A DNA stretch of 64,000 bases from contig NZ_JAKMHX010000031.1 in the NCBI RefSeq assembly GCF_022048975.1, forward strand, positions 1 to 64,000. Direction: 5' to 3'. Position numbers and translations under genes: made by a program. The notes below the pieces were generated by a model. It had not been told where the DNA came from, searched no databases, and was given only the letters and a program-made list of their open reading frames with translations. The first letter of the stretch is position 1, and every line of letters starts with the position of its first letter. This document shows, in pieces, positions 25,053-35,188 of the stretch. The stretch is from Sporosarcina cyprini. Lineage in GTDB: Bacteria; Bacillota; Bacilli; Bacillales_A; Planococcaceae.

Positions 25053-27086
25053 TTACATTTTACGGTTCCAAAACCGCTGCATGGCGATGGCGTGGATAAA
25101 TCGATCTGCAAACCCCTGATGGCCATCCAAGACGACTCCCGGGCCTTCTTTTGCATCAGATTCTTCGAAGAGCTCCATCCCTGTAGAGGCTACACCGATC
25201 GGTTTGTAATGCCTATACGTCTCATTAATATAGTCGATAATATGCCGGTCAAATGACTGTTGGTCATCCGATTTACCACCGACAACATAGATGGAATCCA
25301 GCAAAACTGGAGACGCGGTGGTGAAGGTAGCATTGACGACAGCTTCGACTCCGTCCGCCCCTTTCACGGTTCCGAGCTTTTCGCTTATGATATCTACGAC
25401 CACTCCATATTTAAGCAGTTCTTTCACGACCGCCTTCACTTCCGCTCCATTGAAGTCATTGCCGATGAGGATTCCCGTTTTCAGGCTATATGCATACTTC
25501 GGCGTGTTTTCCTGGCTTAAGGCCGGAGAAGATGCCGATACATTTACTTGCTGTCCTGTCGGCTGCTTGACGCCTACCGCATCAGCAAGGCGCCTTGCCA
25601 GCTCTTCATCGACTTGAACGAACATATCGACCACTTGCTGTCGGACACTTTCCGATTTTACTTTGCTTACTTCAAAAATGAATGCGTTCATAATATGCTG
25701 TTTCTCAGGTGGAGTCATGCTGTTCCAGAAAAGCCGAGCTTGCGAAAAATGATCTTGAAACGATTCGCTTCTCCCTTGAATCACACGTCCATCCACCTTC
25801 TCCGCGTAGTGGACATAGCCGCCTTCCTCCCATGGCGAGGTGGACGGTGTGTTGTTTGCTAATGAATTCTTATGGTAGCTCACTTGACCGACGTCGATTC
25901 GCTGCCTGCTAAAGCCATCCCGTTGATTGTTATGGAATGGACAGACCGGCCGGTTGATCGGGATTTCAACGAAGTTTGGTCCGCCAAGCCGCAGCAGCTG
26001 TGTATCCAAATAGGAAAATAATCTTCCTTGCAATAACGGATCATTTGTAAAATCAATGCCCGGGACTACATTCCCTAAATGGAAAGCAACTTGCTCTGTT
26101 TCGGCAAAGACATTTTCCACATTTTGATTTAATGTTATTTTGCCGAACATTTGAACGGGCACAATTTCTTCCGGCCATATTTTAGTCGCATCTAAAATAT
26201 CAAAGCCGAACATGAATTCATCTTCTTCATTAATCATCTGCACGCCAATTTCGTATTCTACGACATTGCCTCTCTCGATCGCTTCCCATAAATCACGCCG
26301 GTGAAAGTCAGGATCCTTCCCTGCAATTTTCTGCGCTTCATCCCACACAAGTGAATGAACGCCTAGTATCGGTTTAAGATGGAATTTTACAAATCTACCT
26401 TTCCCCTCTTCATTCACAAGTCGGAACGTGTGGACACCAAAGCCTTGCATCATACGGAAGCTTCTTGGAATGGCTCGGTCTGACATTAGCCACATGATCA
26501 TATGGGCAGTTTCTTGATTGTTCGCGACAAAATCCCAAAATGTATCGTGTGCCGATGAGGCTTGCGGAATTTCGTTATTCGGTTCCGGTTTGATGGCGTG
26601 AACTAGATCAGGAAACTTTATCGCGTCCTGAATAAAAAAGATTGGAATATTATTGCCGACTAAATCGAAGTTTCCTTCATCTGTGTAAAACTTGATTGCA
26701 AAACCTCTGACATCCCTTACGGTATCAGCTGAACCTTTACTTCCTACAACTGTTGAGAAGCGAATGAAAACCGGCGTTTTCGAACCCGGTTTTTGTAGAA
26801 AACCCGCCTTAGAGAATTCTTTCATTGAATGATGCAATTCAAACTCACCATGTGCAGCGAACCCTCGTGCATGAACCACTCTCTCAGGAATCCGTTCGTG
26901 GTCGAAATGTGTTAATTTTTCCCGGAGGTGAAAATCTTCAAGCAGCGTCGGTCCTCTGACACCTGCTTTTAAGGAATCCTCATCATTTGAAATTCTCAGG
27001 CCTTGGTTAGTCGTCATCCTCGTTCCATAGTTGTTCACCGTATACGGAGCAAGCTGTTGCAGCTTCTTATTTGTCGGTTTTTCCAC
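25053..27086 (-). CDS. katE: Large-subunit catalase (HPII/KatE type)
   Basis: Degrades hydrogen peroxide. The 677-residue protein has the catalase core with [15 protein letters not shown] (distal His), [11 protein letters not shown], the substrate-channel region and [14 protein letters not shown], whose Tyr is the proximal haem ligand, plus the extra C-terminal flavodoxin/GATase-like domain (about 520-677) found only in large-subunit catalases. The start is set at GTG 27086, which has GAAGGGGA seven bases upstream; an in-frame ATG five codons earlier lacks such a site. No PerR-box-like repeat or clear SigB promoter was seen upstream. Confidence 0.94.
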   Translation of the reverse strand: MEKPTNKKLQQLAPYTVNNYGTRMTTNQGLRISNDEDSLKAGVRGPTLLEDFHLREKLTHFDHERIPERVVHARGFAAHGEFELHHSMKEFSKAGFLQKPGSKTPVFIRFSTVVGSKGSADTVRDVRGFAIKFYTDEGNFDLVGNNIPIFFIQDAIKFPDLVHAIKPEPNNEIPQASSAHDTFWDFVANNQETAHMIMWLMSDRAIPRSFRMMQGFGVHTFRLVNEEGKGRFVKFHLKPILGVHSLVWDEAQKIAGKDPDFHRRDLWEAIERGNVVEYEIGVQMINEEDEFMFGFDILDATKIWPEEIVPVQMFGKITLNQNVENVFAETEQVAFHLGNVVPGIDFTNDPLLQGRLFSYLDTQLLRLGGPNFVEIPINRPVCPFHNNQRDGFSRQRIDVGQVSYHKNSLANNTPSTSPWEEGGYVHYAEKVDGRVIQGRSESFQDHFSQARLFWNSMTPPEKQHIMNAFIFEVSKVKSESVRQQVVDMFVQVDEELARRLADAVGVKQPTGQQVNVSASSPALSQENTPKYAYSLKTGILIGNDFNGAEVKAVVKELLKYGVVVDIISEKLGTVKGADGVEAVVNATFTTASPVLLDSIYVVGGKSDDQQSFDRHIIDYINETYRHYKPIGVASTGMELFEESDAKEGPGVVLDGHQGFADRFIHAIAMQRFWNRKM

Positions 27087-27221
27087 TAAATCCCCTTCCA
27101 TTCAAGTAGTACAAACCACTACCTTACTATATGCGTTCGCCCGGGTTGTGGATAGTTGTCCGATGTTTATCGGAAAAAGGAACGGTTATAATAGGCATTG
27201 ACGAAGAAGGAGGGTTCTATT

Positions 27222-27767
27222 ATGTCCGCCCATTATTTCATCGGAATTAAAGCGCCGGCAGCAATCCGGCCGATTGCAGCTTCATTTCAAACGCAGCTGG
27301 ATCTGTTGGATACGTATAAAGTCTTGCCACATGAAGAGGATTTACATATGACACTTCTTTTCATCGGCGCACTTCCCAACTCTCATATCACGCCACTGAA
27401 AAAAATATTGTCATCCCTGTCCGTGCAACATGAAAAGTTCCAGCTTGAAATTAATCATCTTGCCTACTTCGGCTCGCCAAAAGGTCCTCGCGTCGTCTAC
27501 TTAGGAACGGACGACTCAGCACCACTGTCTTCATTGCAGCAGGTGATTTATTCCCAATGCCAAAACATAACGGGACGAACAGATGCGAACCGCTTTACTC
27601 CGCATATTACAATCGCGAAAAAGATAAAACCGGCAGCAGGAAAACCAATTGTCAAAGAAGAATTTACAGGGGTGCCTTTCCAAGTGGATGGATTTTCTCT
27701 TTTCACGATCCATCCTGAACAATCCCCAAAATATGAGGAAATCGGGTATTTTGAGCTCACTACCTAG
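27222..27767 (+). CDS. thpR: RNA 2',3'-cyclic phosphodiesterase (ThpR/LigT family)
   Basis: A 181-residue 2H-phosphoesterase. Both catalytic H-x-T/S-x motifs are present: HMTLLFIG near residue 43 and HITIAKK near residue 128. The family hydrolyses 2',3'-cyclic phosphate ends of RNA; the physiological role in bacteria is not settled. An upstream TTG also lies in frame, but ATG 27222 follows GAAGGAGGGTTCTAT. It is divergent from the catalase gene and ends at a shared terminator with corA. Confidence 0.88.
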   Translation: MSAHYFIGIKAPAAIRPIAASFQTQLDLLDTYKVLPHEEDLHMTLLFIGALPNSHITPLKKILSSLSVQHEKFQLEINHLAYFGSPKGPRVVYLGTDDSAPLSSLQQVIYSQCQNITGRTDANRFTPHITIAKKIKPAAGKPIVKEEFTGVPFQVDGFSLFTIHPEQSPKYEEIGYFELTT

Positions 27768-27774
27768 AGACCGC

Positions 27775-27815
27775 AAAAAAGCTGCAAACCGTGTAAAACG
27801 GAATGCAGCTTTTTC
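27775..27815. terminator. Bidirectional terminator between thpR and corA
   Basis: AAAAAGCTGCAAACCGT pairs with ACGGAATGCAGCTTTTT around a short loop, giving T runs on both strands between convergent genes. Confidence 0.85.
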
Positions 27816-27828
27816 TCACTATCACCTT

Positions 27829-28791
27829 TTATGATTTATCCAATCCAAGCCAACCTTTTGACTTGAACCAGATGCCCATTGAAAAACCGATGACCGCCAT
27901 GAGGACAAGTACAATCGGATATCCAAATTTCCAATGCAATTCTGGCATATAATCAAAGTTCATCCCATATACTCCGGCGATGAACGTCAGCGGAATGAAA
28001 ATAGAAGAAATAATAGTCAGCGTGGTCATAATGCTATTCATCCGATTCGAATTGATCGACAATTGACTGTCACGAATATCGGCAGTCAATTCTCTATTGG
28101 AATCAATCATTTCACCCAGCCGGATTAGATGATCATATATATCAGAGAAGTACGCATGCTCTTGTGGAATGAAGTCCAGCCGTTCCGAATCCAGCATCCG
28201 GTACAGCAGCTCTCGCATCGGAAAAATGGTTCTCCGCAAACGCAGCAGATCACTTCTCACTTCAAACACGTAATCCATGGACAAATGGACATTCCGAGGT
28301 GATAATTGATCTTCAATTTCATCCAAATGATCTTCGATATTATATAAAATCGGGAAGTATTGGTCGACCACCTTATCGATAATCTCGTATGCCGTATAGA
28401 CATGGCCCCGTTCCCATTTTTTCGGGTTTCTGCTGATCATTTCACGTGCCTTGTCCAACTCCTGCAAACGATCGAAATGGAAGGTGACGACAAACCTGTC
28501 TCCTAGAAAAAGATTTAATTCCTCTGCGACTAAATCATTGTGGCAGATGGAATGCAACACAAAAAACGTATAGCCTTCGTAATAATCAAGCTTAGGCCGC
28601 TGCAATCGGCCTAAACAGTCTTCAATCGCCAGAGGATGGAAGTGGAAGTGGGAATGCAGCAAGGAAGCTTCCTCAGCTGTCGGCTGATCGAAGTCCACCC
28701 AATACCACTCCAAAGATAGATCCGCCATATCTTCCAATTGAAAATCAAACAAAAGCTCTCCATCTGACGTTTCACCTACTGTTCGGATCAT
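27829..28791 (-). CDS. corA: CorA-family magnesium/divalent cation channel
   Basis: A 320-residue protein with a large cytoplasmic N-terminal domain, a long pore helix and two C-terminal membrane helices. The signature YGMNFDYMPEL (the G-M-N motif that forms the outer selectivity filter) lies at about residue 276, followed by the short periplasmic-side loop and a final helix ending in a basic tail (KSKGWLG). It functions as a homopentameric channel. Mg2+ is the usual substrate, though some family members carry Co2+, Ni2+ or Zn2+. It is monocistronic. Confidence 0.93.
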   Translation of the reverse strand: MIRTVGETSDGELLFDFQLEDMADLSLEWYWVDFDQPTAEEASLLHSHFHFHPLAIEDCLGRLQRPKLDYYEGYTFFVLHSICHNDLVAEELNLFLGDRFVVTFHFDRLQELDKAREMISRNPKKWERGHVYTAYEIIDKVVDQYFPILYNIEDHLDEIEDQLSPRNVHLSMDYVFEVRSDLLRLRRTIFPMRELLYRMLDSERLDFIPQEHAYFSDIYDHLIRLGEMIDSNRELTADIRDSQLSINSNRMNSIMTTLTIISSIFIPLTFIAGVYGMNFDYMPELHWKFGYPIVLVLMAVIGFSMGIWFKSKGWLGLDKS

Positions 28792-28927
28792 GCCTTCACC
28801 TTCTTTACCTTAACTTCCGAACCTATACTTCTGTTTTACCTATACCCGATTCATCTGCTTGCCATACAAGTGATGTATTTGGAATCATAATCGTACCATA
28901 CTACAGTCGAAGACAGGAGGGATAGAT

Positions 28928-29107
28928 ATGGACAGCACCCGTGCAAGGCAAATCGTTTCTTCTCCGGACGATATTGAAGTCAGTTACAATGGTGTCTCCA
29001 TCTGGATTGATAAGGTGCATGAAGATGATCGGACGGCCACTGTGCATTTACGCCAGTCATTGGAGGAACGTTCGGAAGTTGCCATTTCAGAATTAAAAGA
29101 GGAATAG
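28928..29107 (+). CDS. sspH: H-type small acid-soluble spore protein
   Basis: A 59-residue protein: starts MDSTRARQIVSSPDDIEVSY, then NGVSIWIDKV and an acidic tail. The pattern R-A-(K/R)-Q-I at the start, Y-N-G-V-x-(V/I)-W-I in the middle and E-L-K-E at the end matches the SspH family, minor proteins made only in the forespore. CAGGAGGGAT precedes the ATG and a hairpin terminator follows. It is short enough to be missed by length-based gene finding and is one of the strongest signs that the organism forms endospores. Confidence 0.9.
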   Translation: MDSTRARQIVSSPDDIEVSYNGVSIWIDKVHEDDRTATVHLRQSLEERSEVAISELKEE

Positions 29108-29143
29108 CGTGAACGGTTTCATGTTCTCTGAACGTTAATTGTT

Positions 29144-29177
29144 AAAGGCCTTGAAGGCAATCCCTTCAAGGTCTTTT
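29144..29177 (+). terminator. Terminator of sspH
   Basis: AAAGGCCTTGAAGG pairs with CCTTCAAGGTCTTT around a short loop, followed by TTTT. Confidence 0.75.
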
Positions 29178-29233
29178 GCTCATACCATTTCCTCGCTATA
29201 TATACGTTATTTGTACACTGTTTTTGCCTTTCC

Positions 29234-29261
29234 TTGACATTCAAAAATATTACCGTATAAT
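29234..29261 (+). promoter_or_regulatory. SigA promoter of the dioxygenase gene
   Basis: TTGACA at 29234-29239 and TATAAT at 29256-29261, both perfect, with a 16-base spacer. Confidence 0.8.
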
Positions 29262-29262
29262 T

Positions 29263-29280
29263 TATCTTGAATTCGAGATA
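29263..29280. promoter_or_regulatory. MhqR-type operator
   Basis: TATCTTGAATTCGAGATA is an 18-base palindrome with one mismatched pair. It is close to the TATCTCGAATTCGAGATA site recognised by the quinone-sensing repressor MhqR of B. subtilis and starts two bases after the -10 box, so a bound repressor would cover the transcription start. Confidence 0.8.
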
Positions 29281-29305
29281 TCTTAAGAAAAGAGGTTCAT
29301 CTATT

Positions 29306-30277
29306 ATGAACATAATTGGCATACATCACGTAACAGCAATGACGCAAGACGCGGCTGACAATGTGCAATTTTATACAGAGGTCCTTGGCATGCGGCTTAT
29401 TAAGAAGACTGTAAATCAGGACGATACGACGGCTTATCATTTATTTTATGGCGATGAAGTTGGCAATCCAGGCACTGAGCTGACATTCTTTGATTTCCCA
29501 GACGCTCCCCCAGTACAAAAAGGGGTTGGCAGCATTTCAACTACCTCCCTTCGTGTTAAAAATGACCGGGCACTGGACTACTGGGCAGATCGCCTGACCA
29601 AATTTGGCGTAAATTACGAGCCGATTACCCAATTTGGAGGTAGGCAGGTGCTCTTCTTTGAAGATCCGGAAGGACAGCGATTGGCACTTATTTCAGATGA
29701 AAACAATACAGGTGTGAAAGCAGGAATCCCTTGGGATCGGAGCCCAGTTCCAACTGACTACGGGATCACCGGTCTAGGACCTGTAAAATTAACCGTTCGC
29801 CGTCCTGAATCAACAATGGCTGTACTGAAATTCTTAGGATTTTCTGTGAAAGAACGAATTGCCCCTTTGGTTTCCGGGCAGGAGGATCTGATTGTCATGG
29901 AAGTCGGAGAAGGCGGAACAGGCGCGGAAATCTGGATAGAAACGCGAACAGACTTGCCGATGGAACGCCAAGGATATGGCGGTGTCCATCATGTCGCGTT
30001 TCGGGTAAAAGATGAGCATGAGTTAAGGCAATGGATCGCACGGATTAATGAAACCGGATTGCCGAACTCCGGATTTGTCGAACGTTATTATTTCCGCTCC
30101 CTCTATTTTAGAGAAGCGAACGGGATATTATTTGAACTTGCTACGGACGGTCCCGGCTTCACGACTGACGAACCGATCGAATCATTAGGGGAAAGCCTTG
30201 CATTGCCTCCATTTTTGGAGAGCCGGCGCGCTGAAATTGAAGCGAACATCAAGCCATTGAATACGAAACGCCGTTAA
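29306..30277 (+). CDS. Ring-cleaving dioxygenase/glyoxalase (MhqA/MhqO-like VOC protein)
   Basis: A 323-residue protein made of two pairs of VOC modules; the first begins MNIIGIHHVTAMTQDAADNVQFYTEVLGM and the second reads GVHHVAFRVKDEHELRQW, with metal-binding His in both and Glu in the closing YYFRSLYFREANGILFELATDGP stretch. This is the extradiol-dioxygenase group that includes MhqA, MhqO and MhqE, which remove hydroquinones and catechols. An MhqR-like operator next to the promoter supports a role in quinone resistance. ATG 29306 is preferred over an earlier in-frame ATG that overlaps the operator. Confidence 0.9.
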   Translation: MNIIGIHHVTAMTQDAADNVQFYTEVLGMRLIKKTVNQDDTTAYHLFYGDEVGNPGTELTFFDFPDAPPVQKGVGSISTTSLRVKNDRALDYWADRLTKFGVNYEPITQFGGRQVLFFEDPEGQRLALISDENNTGVKAGIPWDRSPVPTDYGITGLGPVKLTVRRPESTMAVLKFLGFSVKERIAPLVSGQEDLIVMEVGEGGTGAEIWIETRTDLPMERQGYGGVHHVAFRVKDEHELRQWIARINETGLPNSGFVERYYFRSLYFREANGILFELATDGPGFTTDEPIESLGESLALPPFLESRRAEIEANIKPLNTKRR

Positions 30278-30366
30278 TGCAAATCGCCAGCCATGTTTTT
30301 GGCTGGCGACACATATTTGTGGGCATCAAATAAAAAACAGCTGCTTGTTATGAAAACCGCTTGACA

Positions 30367-31107
30367 TTAAAACCTGTCCAACATAATTTGTACAAGTAAA
30401 GCTACTGTTACGATACGCAAAATTGGCTTAACATAGGCCGGTTTCAATTTTTCAGCGAGTCGCACACCGAGTTGTGCTCCTGTGACAGACCCTAGCAATA
30501 GCATAATCGTAAGCGGCCAGATGATTTTTCCAGCGGCAATATACGTGATGGCTGCTCCAAAACAGCTGGAAAACGTGGCCAGCCGTACATATCCGACAGC
30601 CCGAATATAGGCAACTTCGAGATAACCGAACAAATAGAGCATTAATGTTCCCTGTCCTGGGCCAAATAAGCCATCATATATGCCAATTCCATATAGACCT
30701 GGGACGCTGATCCGATTAATGGTCAATTTATTATCTCCGGAAAAGTCGCCTTTCCCCAAAAAGGATGTTACAAACGCAAAGAGCAATAGTCCGATAGCAA
30801 AAAATGATAGCTGCTGGTCCGTTAGACGTGTCGCTAAAAATCCTCCGCTCACTCCTCCAAGTAAGCTGACAGGAATAATCCAGAGTGATTCCTTCAAAGA
30901 GATTCGTTTATGTTTCAATAGAACGAAAAAGCTGGAAAACGAACTAACCGTATTGGACACTTTATTTGCCCCGATCGCTGAATGAATCGGCACCCCCAAT
31001 AACAGCATAGCCGGCAGGCTGATCAAGCCTCCCCCTCCGGCCAATGTACCGATTGTCGTCGCAGCAATCCCAATGAAAAAGAGTAAAATATAATCCAACG
31101 AAAACAC
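30367..31107 (-). CDS. TauE/SafE-family (TSUP) membrane permease
   Basis: A 246-residue protein with about seven to eight hydrophobic helices. The first half has GTLAGGGGLISLPAMLLLGVPIHSAIGANKVSNTVSSFSS, the typical TSUP repeat, and the second half has GFYGG-like GIYDGLFGPGQGTLMLYLF. Family members export or import sulfite, sulfoacetate or other organosulfur anions, but the substrate here is unknown. It is transcribed alone. Confidence 0.88.
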   Translation of the reverse strand: MFSLDYILLFFIGIAATTIGTLAGGGGLISLPAMLLLGVPIHSAIGANKVSNTVSSFSSFFVLLKHKRISLKESLWIIPVSLLGGVSGGFLATRLTDQQLSFFAIGLLLFAFVTSFLGKGDFSGDNKLTINRISVPGLYGIGIYDGLFGPGQGTLMLYLFGYLEVAYIRAVGYVRLATFSSCFGAAITYIAAGKIIWPLTIMLLLGSVTGAQLGVRLAEKLKPAYVKPILRIVTVALLVQIMLDRF

Positions 31108-31177
31108 CCCCTACTTCTCTCCTTAGTATACGCCCCCTCTCTTCATAAGGAAATTAGATGTTTATTAACTTTAGTCA

Positions 31178-31630
31178 TTAGAATTTGTTATCGTTCAGTT
31201 GTTTTCGTAAGACAATCCGCCGGATCCCTTCATCGTCTATAAACACTTCTTTCACGTCAAAACCCTTTTTAATGTTCAAGATGAGCATCCCCCTCCACTT
31301 GTTGCGTGTATTCGTCTGAATCGTCCGATACCCCGCCTTCTTCACCAAATCATGCTGGAGATCCATCAAGCTGCCGGCAATTCCTCTCTCCCGGTAGGCT
31401 TCCTCCACGCCGCCGTACCAGCTATAATAAGCCTCATCCGATAAGGCATATCCGACTTTATAACCGACCGCTTTGTCGTCCTCGTTAGCAATGATCGTCA
31501 GCAGATGTTCCCTTTCCTTCATTTTTTCAAAAAACACATCCGCATTTTGAAAGATCTGTTGGTGCAGCGGCCGAATTTCCTCTAACCATTCCTTATCAGG
31601 CAACCCCCAACAGTATTTATACTGTGCCAT
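31178..31630 (-). CDS. GNAT-family N-acetyltransferase
   Basis: A 150-residue protein with the GNAT core. The acetyl-CoA-binding motif A appears as EAYRERGIAGSLMDLQHDLVKKAG (pattern R-x-x-G-x-A/G), preceded by the beta-strand Y-S-W-Y-G-G-V. The target substrate is unknown. The gene has a strong GGGAGG site, but a hairpin with a T run (31654-31686) lies only about 20 bases upstream of it, so transcription may be attenuated. Confidence 0.82.
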   Translation of the reverse strand: MAQYKYCWGLPDKEWLEEIRPLHQQIFQNADVFFEKMKEREHLLTIIANEDDKAVGYKVGYALSDEAYYSWYGGVEEAYRERGIAGSLMDLQHDLVKKAGYRTIQTNTRNKWRGMLILNIKKGFDVKEVFIDDEGIRRIVLRKQLNDNKF

Positions 31631-31653
31631 ATCTTTTCCTCCCTTTTGTTGAA

Positions 31654-31686
31654 ATAAAAAACTAACGGTACATTGCTACCGCTAGC
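31654..31686 (-). terminator. Intrinsic terminator just upstream of the GNAT gene
   Basis: CTAGCGGTA pairs with TACCGTTAG (one wobble) and is followed on the minus strand by TTTTTTATTTC. It ends about 20 bases before the GNAT ribosome binding site. It may end chemoreceptor transcripts or control the GNAT gene. Confidence 0.7.
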
Positions 31687-31725
31687 TCTTCCAGCTTTCA
31701 TTTGACAGACTGCGTTCCTTACGGA

Positions 31726-31762
31726 GATAGCGCATCGTCCATTGATGCGTGACGACTGCGCA
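31726..31762 (-). other. Hairpin in a possible structured leader of the GNAT gene
   Basis: GCGCATCGTC and GACGACTGCGC, which pair with one bulged base, form a strong stem about 45 bases ahead of the terminator at 31654. On the minus strand CATTATAGAG lies upstream and might be a -10 region. I recognise no known riboswitch or T-box consensus. Confidence 0.4.
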
Positions 31763-31809
31763 ATGGAATTCCTCTCTATAATGTAATATCTTCACATACA
31801 CTCATTGCT

Positions 31810-33507
31810 CTAGCAATCTTTTATTGTAAATTTCTCCACTTCTCTTTGGAGACTATCGGCAAGCTCTGCCACTTGCAGCGCATTCGCTGTTATTTCTTCT
31901 GTTGCTGAAAGCTGCTCCTCTGTCGCTGCACTTGCTGATTGGGCCTCCTCGGCAACTTGTTTCGACCAATCTCCAACTGTAATTGATGCCTGCATGACTT
32001 GCCCGCTTAAATGATGCGTTTGCTTTATTGCAAGCGAAATTGCATCCGTCCTGTCTTCCATCTCTTCTGTTGCTTGTTCGATTCGTTTTAACAATTTTTG
32101 AGTTTGACCTGCGATTTTCTGCCCTTCCCCCAGATGGTTGTTGCCCTCTTTCACCCTGCTTACTGCTTGGTTCATATCAACCGTAATTCTGTTTACAATC
32201 CTACTTATTTCTCCCGCCGATGTCTTGGATTGCTCAGCCAACTGCCGAACTTCCTCGGCTACGACAGCAAATCCTTTTCCGTGCTCTCCTGCCCGCGCAG
32301 CTTCTATTGCGGCATTTAGCGCTAATAAATTTGTCTGTTCCGCAATCGAAGTAATGAAGGATGTTACTTTTTTGATTTCAGATGAATGGCTTGCCATCTC
32401 GGTAATGAAGGAAGCAGATTGTTCCATAGTCTGTTGAATCGTCTGCATCTGGCTCAGGAAGCACTCCATACTGCCGACCCCTTCCTCCACTTTGTTCTTC
32501 ACATAATGGGAAGTAGCTTGCAGCCGTTCATTATCTTGCGTAATCTGGCTAATGCCCTCCGCCAGCTGCTCCATTGTTTGATTGGATGCAGCGACGGTTG
32601 CGATTTGGTTATCGCTCACATGTAAATTCCTCTCTGTTATCGAAGTGACGGTTTCGGATGCGGCCAGACTTTCTTCTGCACTTGCGGATAATTCTTCCGC
32701 TTGAATTGATAATTCCGTCGAAGTCTTTCTGACAGCTGCAATGATTCGTTGCAGATCCTTGATCATCCGGTTAAAGCTATTTCCCATGACACTCATTTCA
32801 TCTTTACTCCGGATATCGAGTGGTTCTACTGCGAAATCGCCAGTTGCCATTCTTTCAAAAGCTGCTGTCAACGTACTGACCGGTTTTGTAATTGACCGGC
32901 TGATTGCACCAGCAATTACTGCACTCACTGCAACGGACAAGACGATAAAGAGGATGATAACGATTCGAGTCGTCTGAACTACATGCTTGACGTCCTGCTC
33001 TGTTTTCGCCTGCTGGCTTTTCTGATGGTCAATCAATAAGAAGAGATTCTTCGTTATTTCTTCTTGATAATAAGAACCTTCCTTTGCCAAATTCATGGCA
33101 CTGTCCATCTTTCCCTGCTGGACATCCAAGATAATCAGTTCGCTGATTTGCTCATAGCTTTTTGAGGTTTCGGTGACATCCGCAAGCAATTCTCGGGCTG
33201 ACGGCGTTTTGACTAATTGATTTAGTTCTTTCAGTTTCTCCTTGATGGAAACCATCAGTTCATTTCTTCTCTCCACATAAGAATCTTCGCCATACAGAAT
33301 ATATCCTCTAATATTTTTGGCATCTTCATTTTGATCGGAAAGCAATTGCTCAAACAAGATTACTTTCCGTATTTTATCTTCAATGAGAAACTCGTATTCT
33401 GAATTGATTTTCGTTAATCCCCAAATGCCGGTTCCCCCTGCGATTAATAATAAAAACAAGATCGCTGTAAAGCCAAACCACAATTTCCTTCCAATCGTCA
33501 TTCGCAT
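31810..33507 (-). CDS. Methyl-accepting chemotaxis protein (1)
   Basis: A 565-residue receptor: N-terminal membrane helix (about 11-31), an extracellular four-helix-bundle sensor (about 32-185), a second membrane helix (about 186-207), a HAMP linker (about 208-262) and a long cytoplasmic signalling coiled coil. The tip contains [32 protein letters not shown], identical in the invariant part to other chemoreceptors and the site of CheA/CheW contact. The ligand is unknown. It is shorter in the sensor than the dCache-type receptors and resembles the two receptors at 42.5 and 44.4 kb. Confidence 0.94.
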   Translation of the reverse strand: MRMTIGRKLWFGFTAILFLLLIAGGTGIWGLTKINSEYEFLIEDKIRKVILFEQLLSDQNEDAKNIRGYILYGEDSYVERRNELMVSIKEKLKELNQLVKTPSARELLADVTETSKSYEQISELIILDVQQGKMDSAMNLAKEGSYYQEEITKNLFLLIDHQKSQQAKTEQDVKHVVQTTRIVIILFIVLSVAVSAVIAGAISRSITKPVSTLTAAFERMATGDFAVEPLDIRSKDEMSVMGNSFNRMIKDLQRIIAAVRKTSTELSIQAEELSASAEESLAASETVTSITERNLHVSDNQIATVAASNQTMEQLAEGISQITQDNERLQATSHYVKNKVEEGVGSMECFLSQMQTIQQTMEQSASFITEMASHSSEIKKVTSFITSIAEQTNLLALNAAIEAARAGEHGKGFAVVAEEVRQLAEQSKTSAGEISRIVNRITVDMNQAVSRVKEGNNHLGEGQKIAGQTQKLLKRIEQATEEMEDRTDAISLAIKQTHHLSGQVMQASITVGDWSKQVAEEAQSASAATEEQLSATEEITANALQVAELADSLQREVEKFTIKDC

Positions 33508-33684
33508 GTCCTGGTGTCCTCCTCCTTAACTGGTCTAATGTCATTGTAAGGCATAGGACAAATGTAATATGTAAATTGTTTGTTAAGTTCAATAGTAACA
33601 TTTTAGACTGTTTTGATAATTTTGTAGTTTCCAAGTCAGCAAGTTAGGGAACAGAAGAAGATATCATAAAAGGGAGGGGCATTA

Positions 33685-35148
33685 ATGGGGAAATTATTAG
33701 AAAGTGTGGCAGATTGGCTGTGGGGACTGCCGCTTATTTTTACGGTTCTTTTCGTCGGTGTCTTTTTTACAGTCGGAAGCAAGTTTTTTCAAATTATCTA
33801 CTTGCCTCATATCTTCAAATCTACCTTCGGAAGACTTTTCACAAAAAAGGACAAGCCGGAAGACTCTAAAGGAATCTTAACACCTTTCCAAGCTGTCAGT
33901 ACAGCGGTAGGCGGAAGCATCGGTGTAGGCAATATTGGAGGGGTGGCGACCGCGATTGCGATTGGCGGGCCGGGTGCCGTTTTTTGGCTCTGGGTTACGG
34001 CCTTATTAGGGATGATTACAAAAGCGGTGGAAGTATCACTCTCCGTCCATTACCGAAACACGGACGAAGAAGGAAATCCATATGGCGGTCCTACATATTA
34101 CATGGAAAAAGGCCTTGGCGTGGAGAAGAAATTTAAGTACTGGAAAATACCTGCTTTTCTTTTCGGCTTCGGTATCTTCATCACTTTCATTATCACGTTG
34201 CAAAATTATACAGTTTCCGAGGCGGTCAGTTCCACCTTTTCAATGGGGATGATTCCCGCTTCGCTCATTTACGTTATTTTGATTTACGCAATCATTTATG
34301 GAGGGATTAAACGGATCGGAGAAATTGCCGCTCTGCTCATTCCATTTATGGGCGCCTTTTATATACTCTGCTCCCTGTTTATTATTTTCAAGAATGCTAG
34401 CGACATCCTCCCTGTTTTCAGTTTAATTTTTGACAGCGCGTTCAATGGGACCGCGGCAGTTGGCGGTTTTACTGGTGCTGCAATTGCCCAAGTCATCCGC
34501 ATCGGTGTATCACGCGCCGTCTACAGTAACGAGGCAGGCTGGGGAACCTCCCCTATGATTCATTCTACTGCGAAAACCGACCATCCAATTAAGCAAGGTA
34601 TGTGGGGAGCTGTGGAAGTATTTCTTGATACGATTGTCATTTGTACGATGACTTCCTTAACGATTATTATTACAGGCGTTTGGTCCTCAGGTATGGATGG
34701 TGCTGCATTGACACTAGCCGCGTTTGAATCGGGTGTCGGTGAAGTAGGACGAATCGTGTTGACCATTTCCGTCTTCCTTTTCGGTTTAACAACAACAACC
34801 GGCTGGTATACGTATTATGAAATCATCATTCGTCATCTATTTGCCGGCAAAGGCCATTCCCGCATCAAACAAGTCACATTGACCGCTTTCAAATGGCTCT
34901 ATCCGATACCTGGATTGCTCATGGTTCTGTACGCCGTTTATTATGAGCTGCCCGGCAAAATTGTCTGGTATTTCGCGGACATAACAACCGCCATCCCGAC
35001 TTTTGTCAATTTGGTCGTTATCCTTATTTTAAGCAAGAAGTTCTTCGGCCTGCTGCATGATTACAAGGCAAGGTACTTGAATATCGGCACAGTGGATCCG
35101 AAGTTCCGTGTGTTTTATGAGGATCAAGCCGATTCAAATAAGAAGTAA
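33685..35148 (+). CDS. AGCS-family sodium:alanine/glycine symporter
   Basis: A 487-residue membrane transporter with about eleven helices. Characteristic segments include GILTPFQAVSTAVGGSIGVGNIGGVATAIAIGGPGAVFW, the family signature near residues 65-105, and RAVYSNEAGWGTSPMIHSTAKTDHP near residue 270. AGCS proteins import alanine, glycine or, in AlsT-type members, glutamine with sodium. Substrate cannot be told by eye. AAGGGAGGGGCATTA precedes the ATG, and a hairpin terminator follows. Confidence 0.93.
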   Translation: MGKLLESVADWLWGLPLIFTVLFVGVFFTVGSKFFQIIYLPHIFKSTFGRLFTKKDKPEDSKGILTPFQAVSTAVGGSIGVGNIGGVATAIAIGGPGAVFWLWVTALLGMITKAVEVSLSVHYRNTDEEGNPYGGPTYYMEKGLGVEKKFKYWKIPAFLFGFGIFITFIITLQNYTVSEAVSSTFSMGMIPASLIYVILIYAIIYGGIKRIGEIAALLIPFMGAFYILCSLFIIFKNASDILPVFSLIFDSAFNGTAAVGGFTGAAIAQVIRIGVSRAVYSNEAGWGTSPMIHSTAKTDHPIKQGMWGAVEVFLDTIVICTMTSLTIIITGVWSSGMDGAALTLAAFESGVGEVGRIVLTISVFLFGLTTTTGWYTYYEIIIRHLFAGKGHSRIKQVTLTAFKWLYPIPGLLMVLYAVYYELPGKIVWYFADITTAIPTFVNLVVILILSKKFFGLLHDYKARYLNIGTVDPKFRVFYEDQADSNKK

Positions 35149-35151
35149 TAC

Positions 35152-35187
35152 AAACGAGGGCCTCCTGCGATGGGAAGCCCTCGTTTC
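35152..35187. terminator. Terminator between the AGCS gene and the ABC operon
   Basis: AAACGAGGG pairs with CCCTCGTTT; the two units are convergent, and the stem can serve both. Confidence 0.75.
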
Positions 35188-35188
35188 T

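Noticed and set aside
27102..27197. PerR box or SigB promoter upstream of the catalase gene
   Set aside because: No palindrome close to TTATAATNATTATAA and no pair of SigB-like boxes could be found.
31726..31762. T-box, guanidine or c-di-GMP riboswitch before the GNAT gene
   Set aside because: None of the conserved sequences of these classes is present; only generic hairpins are seen.
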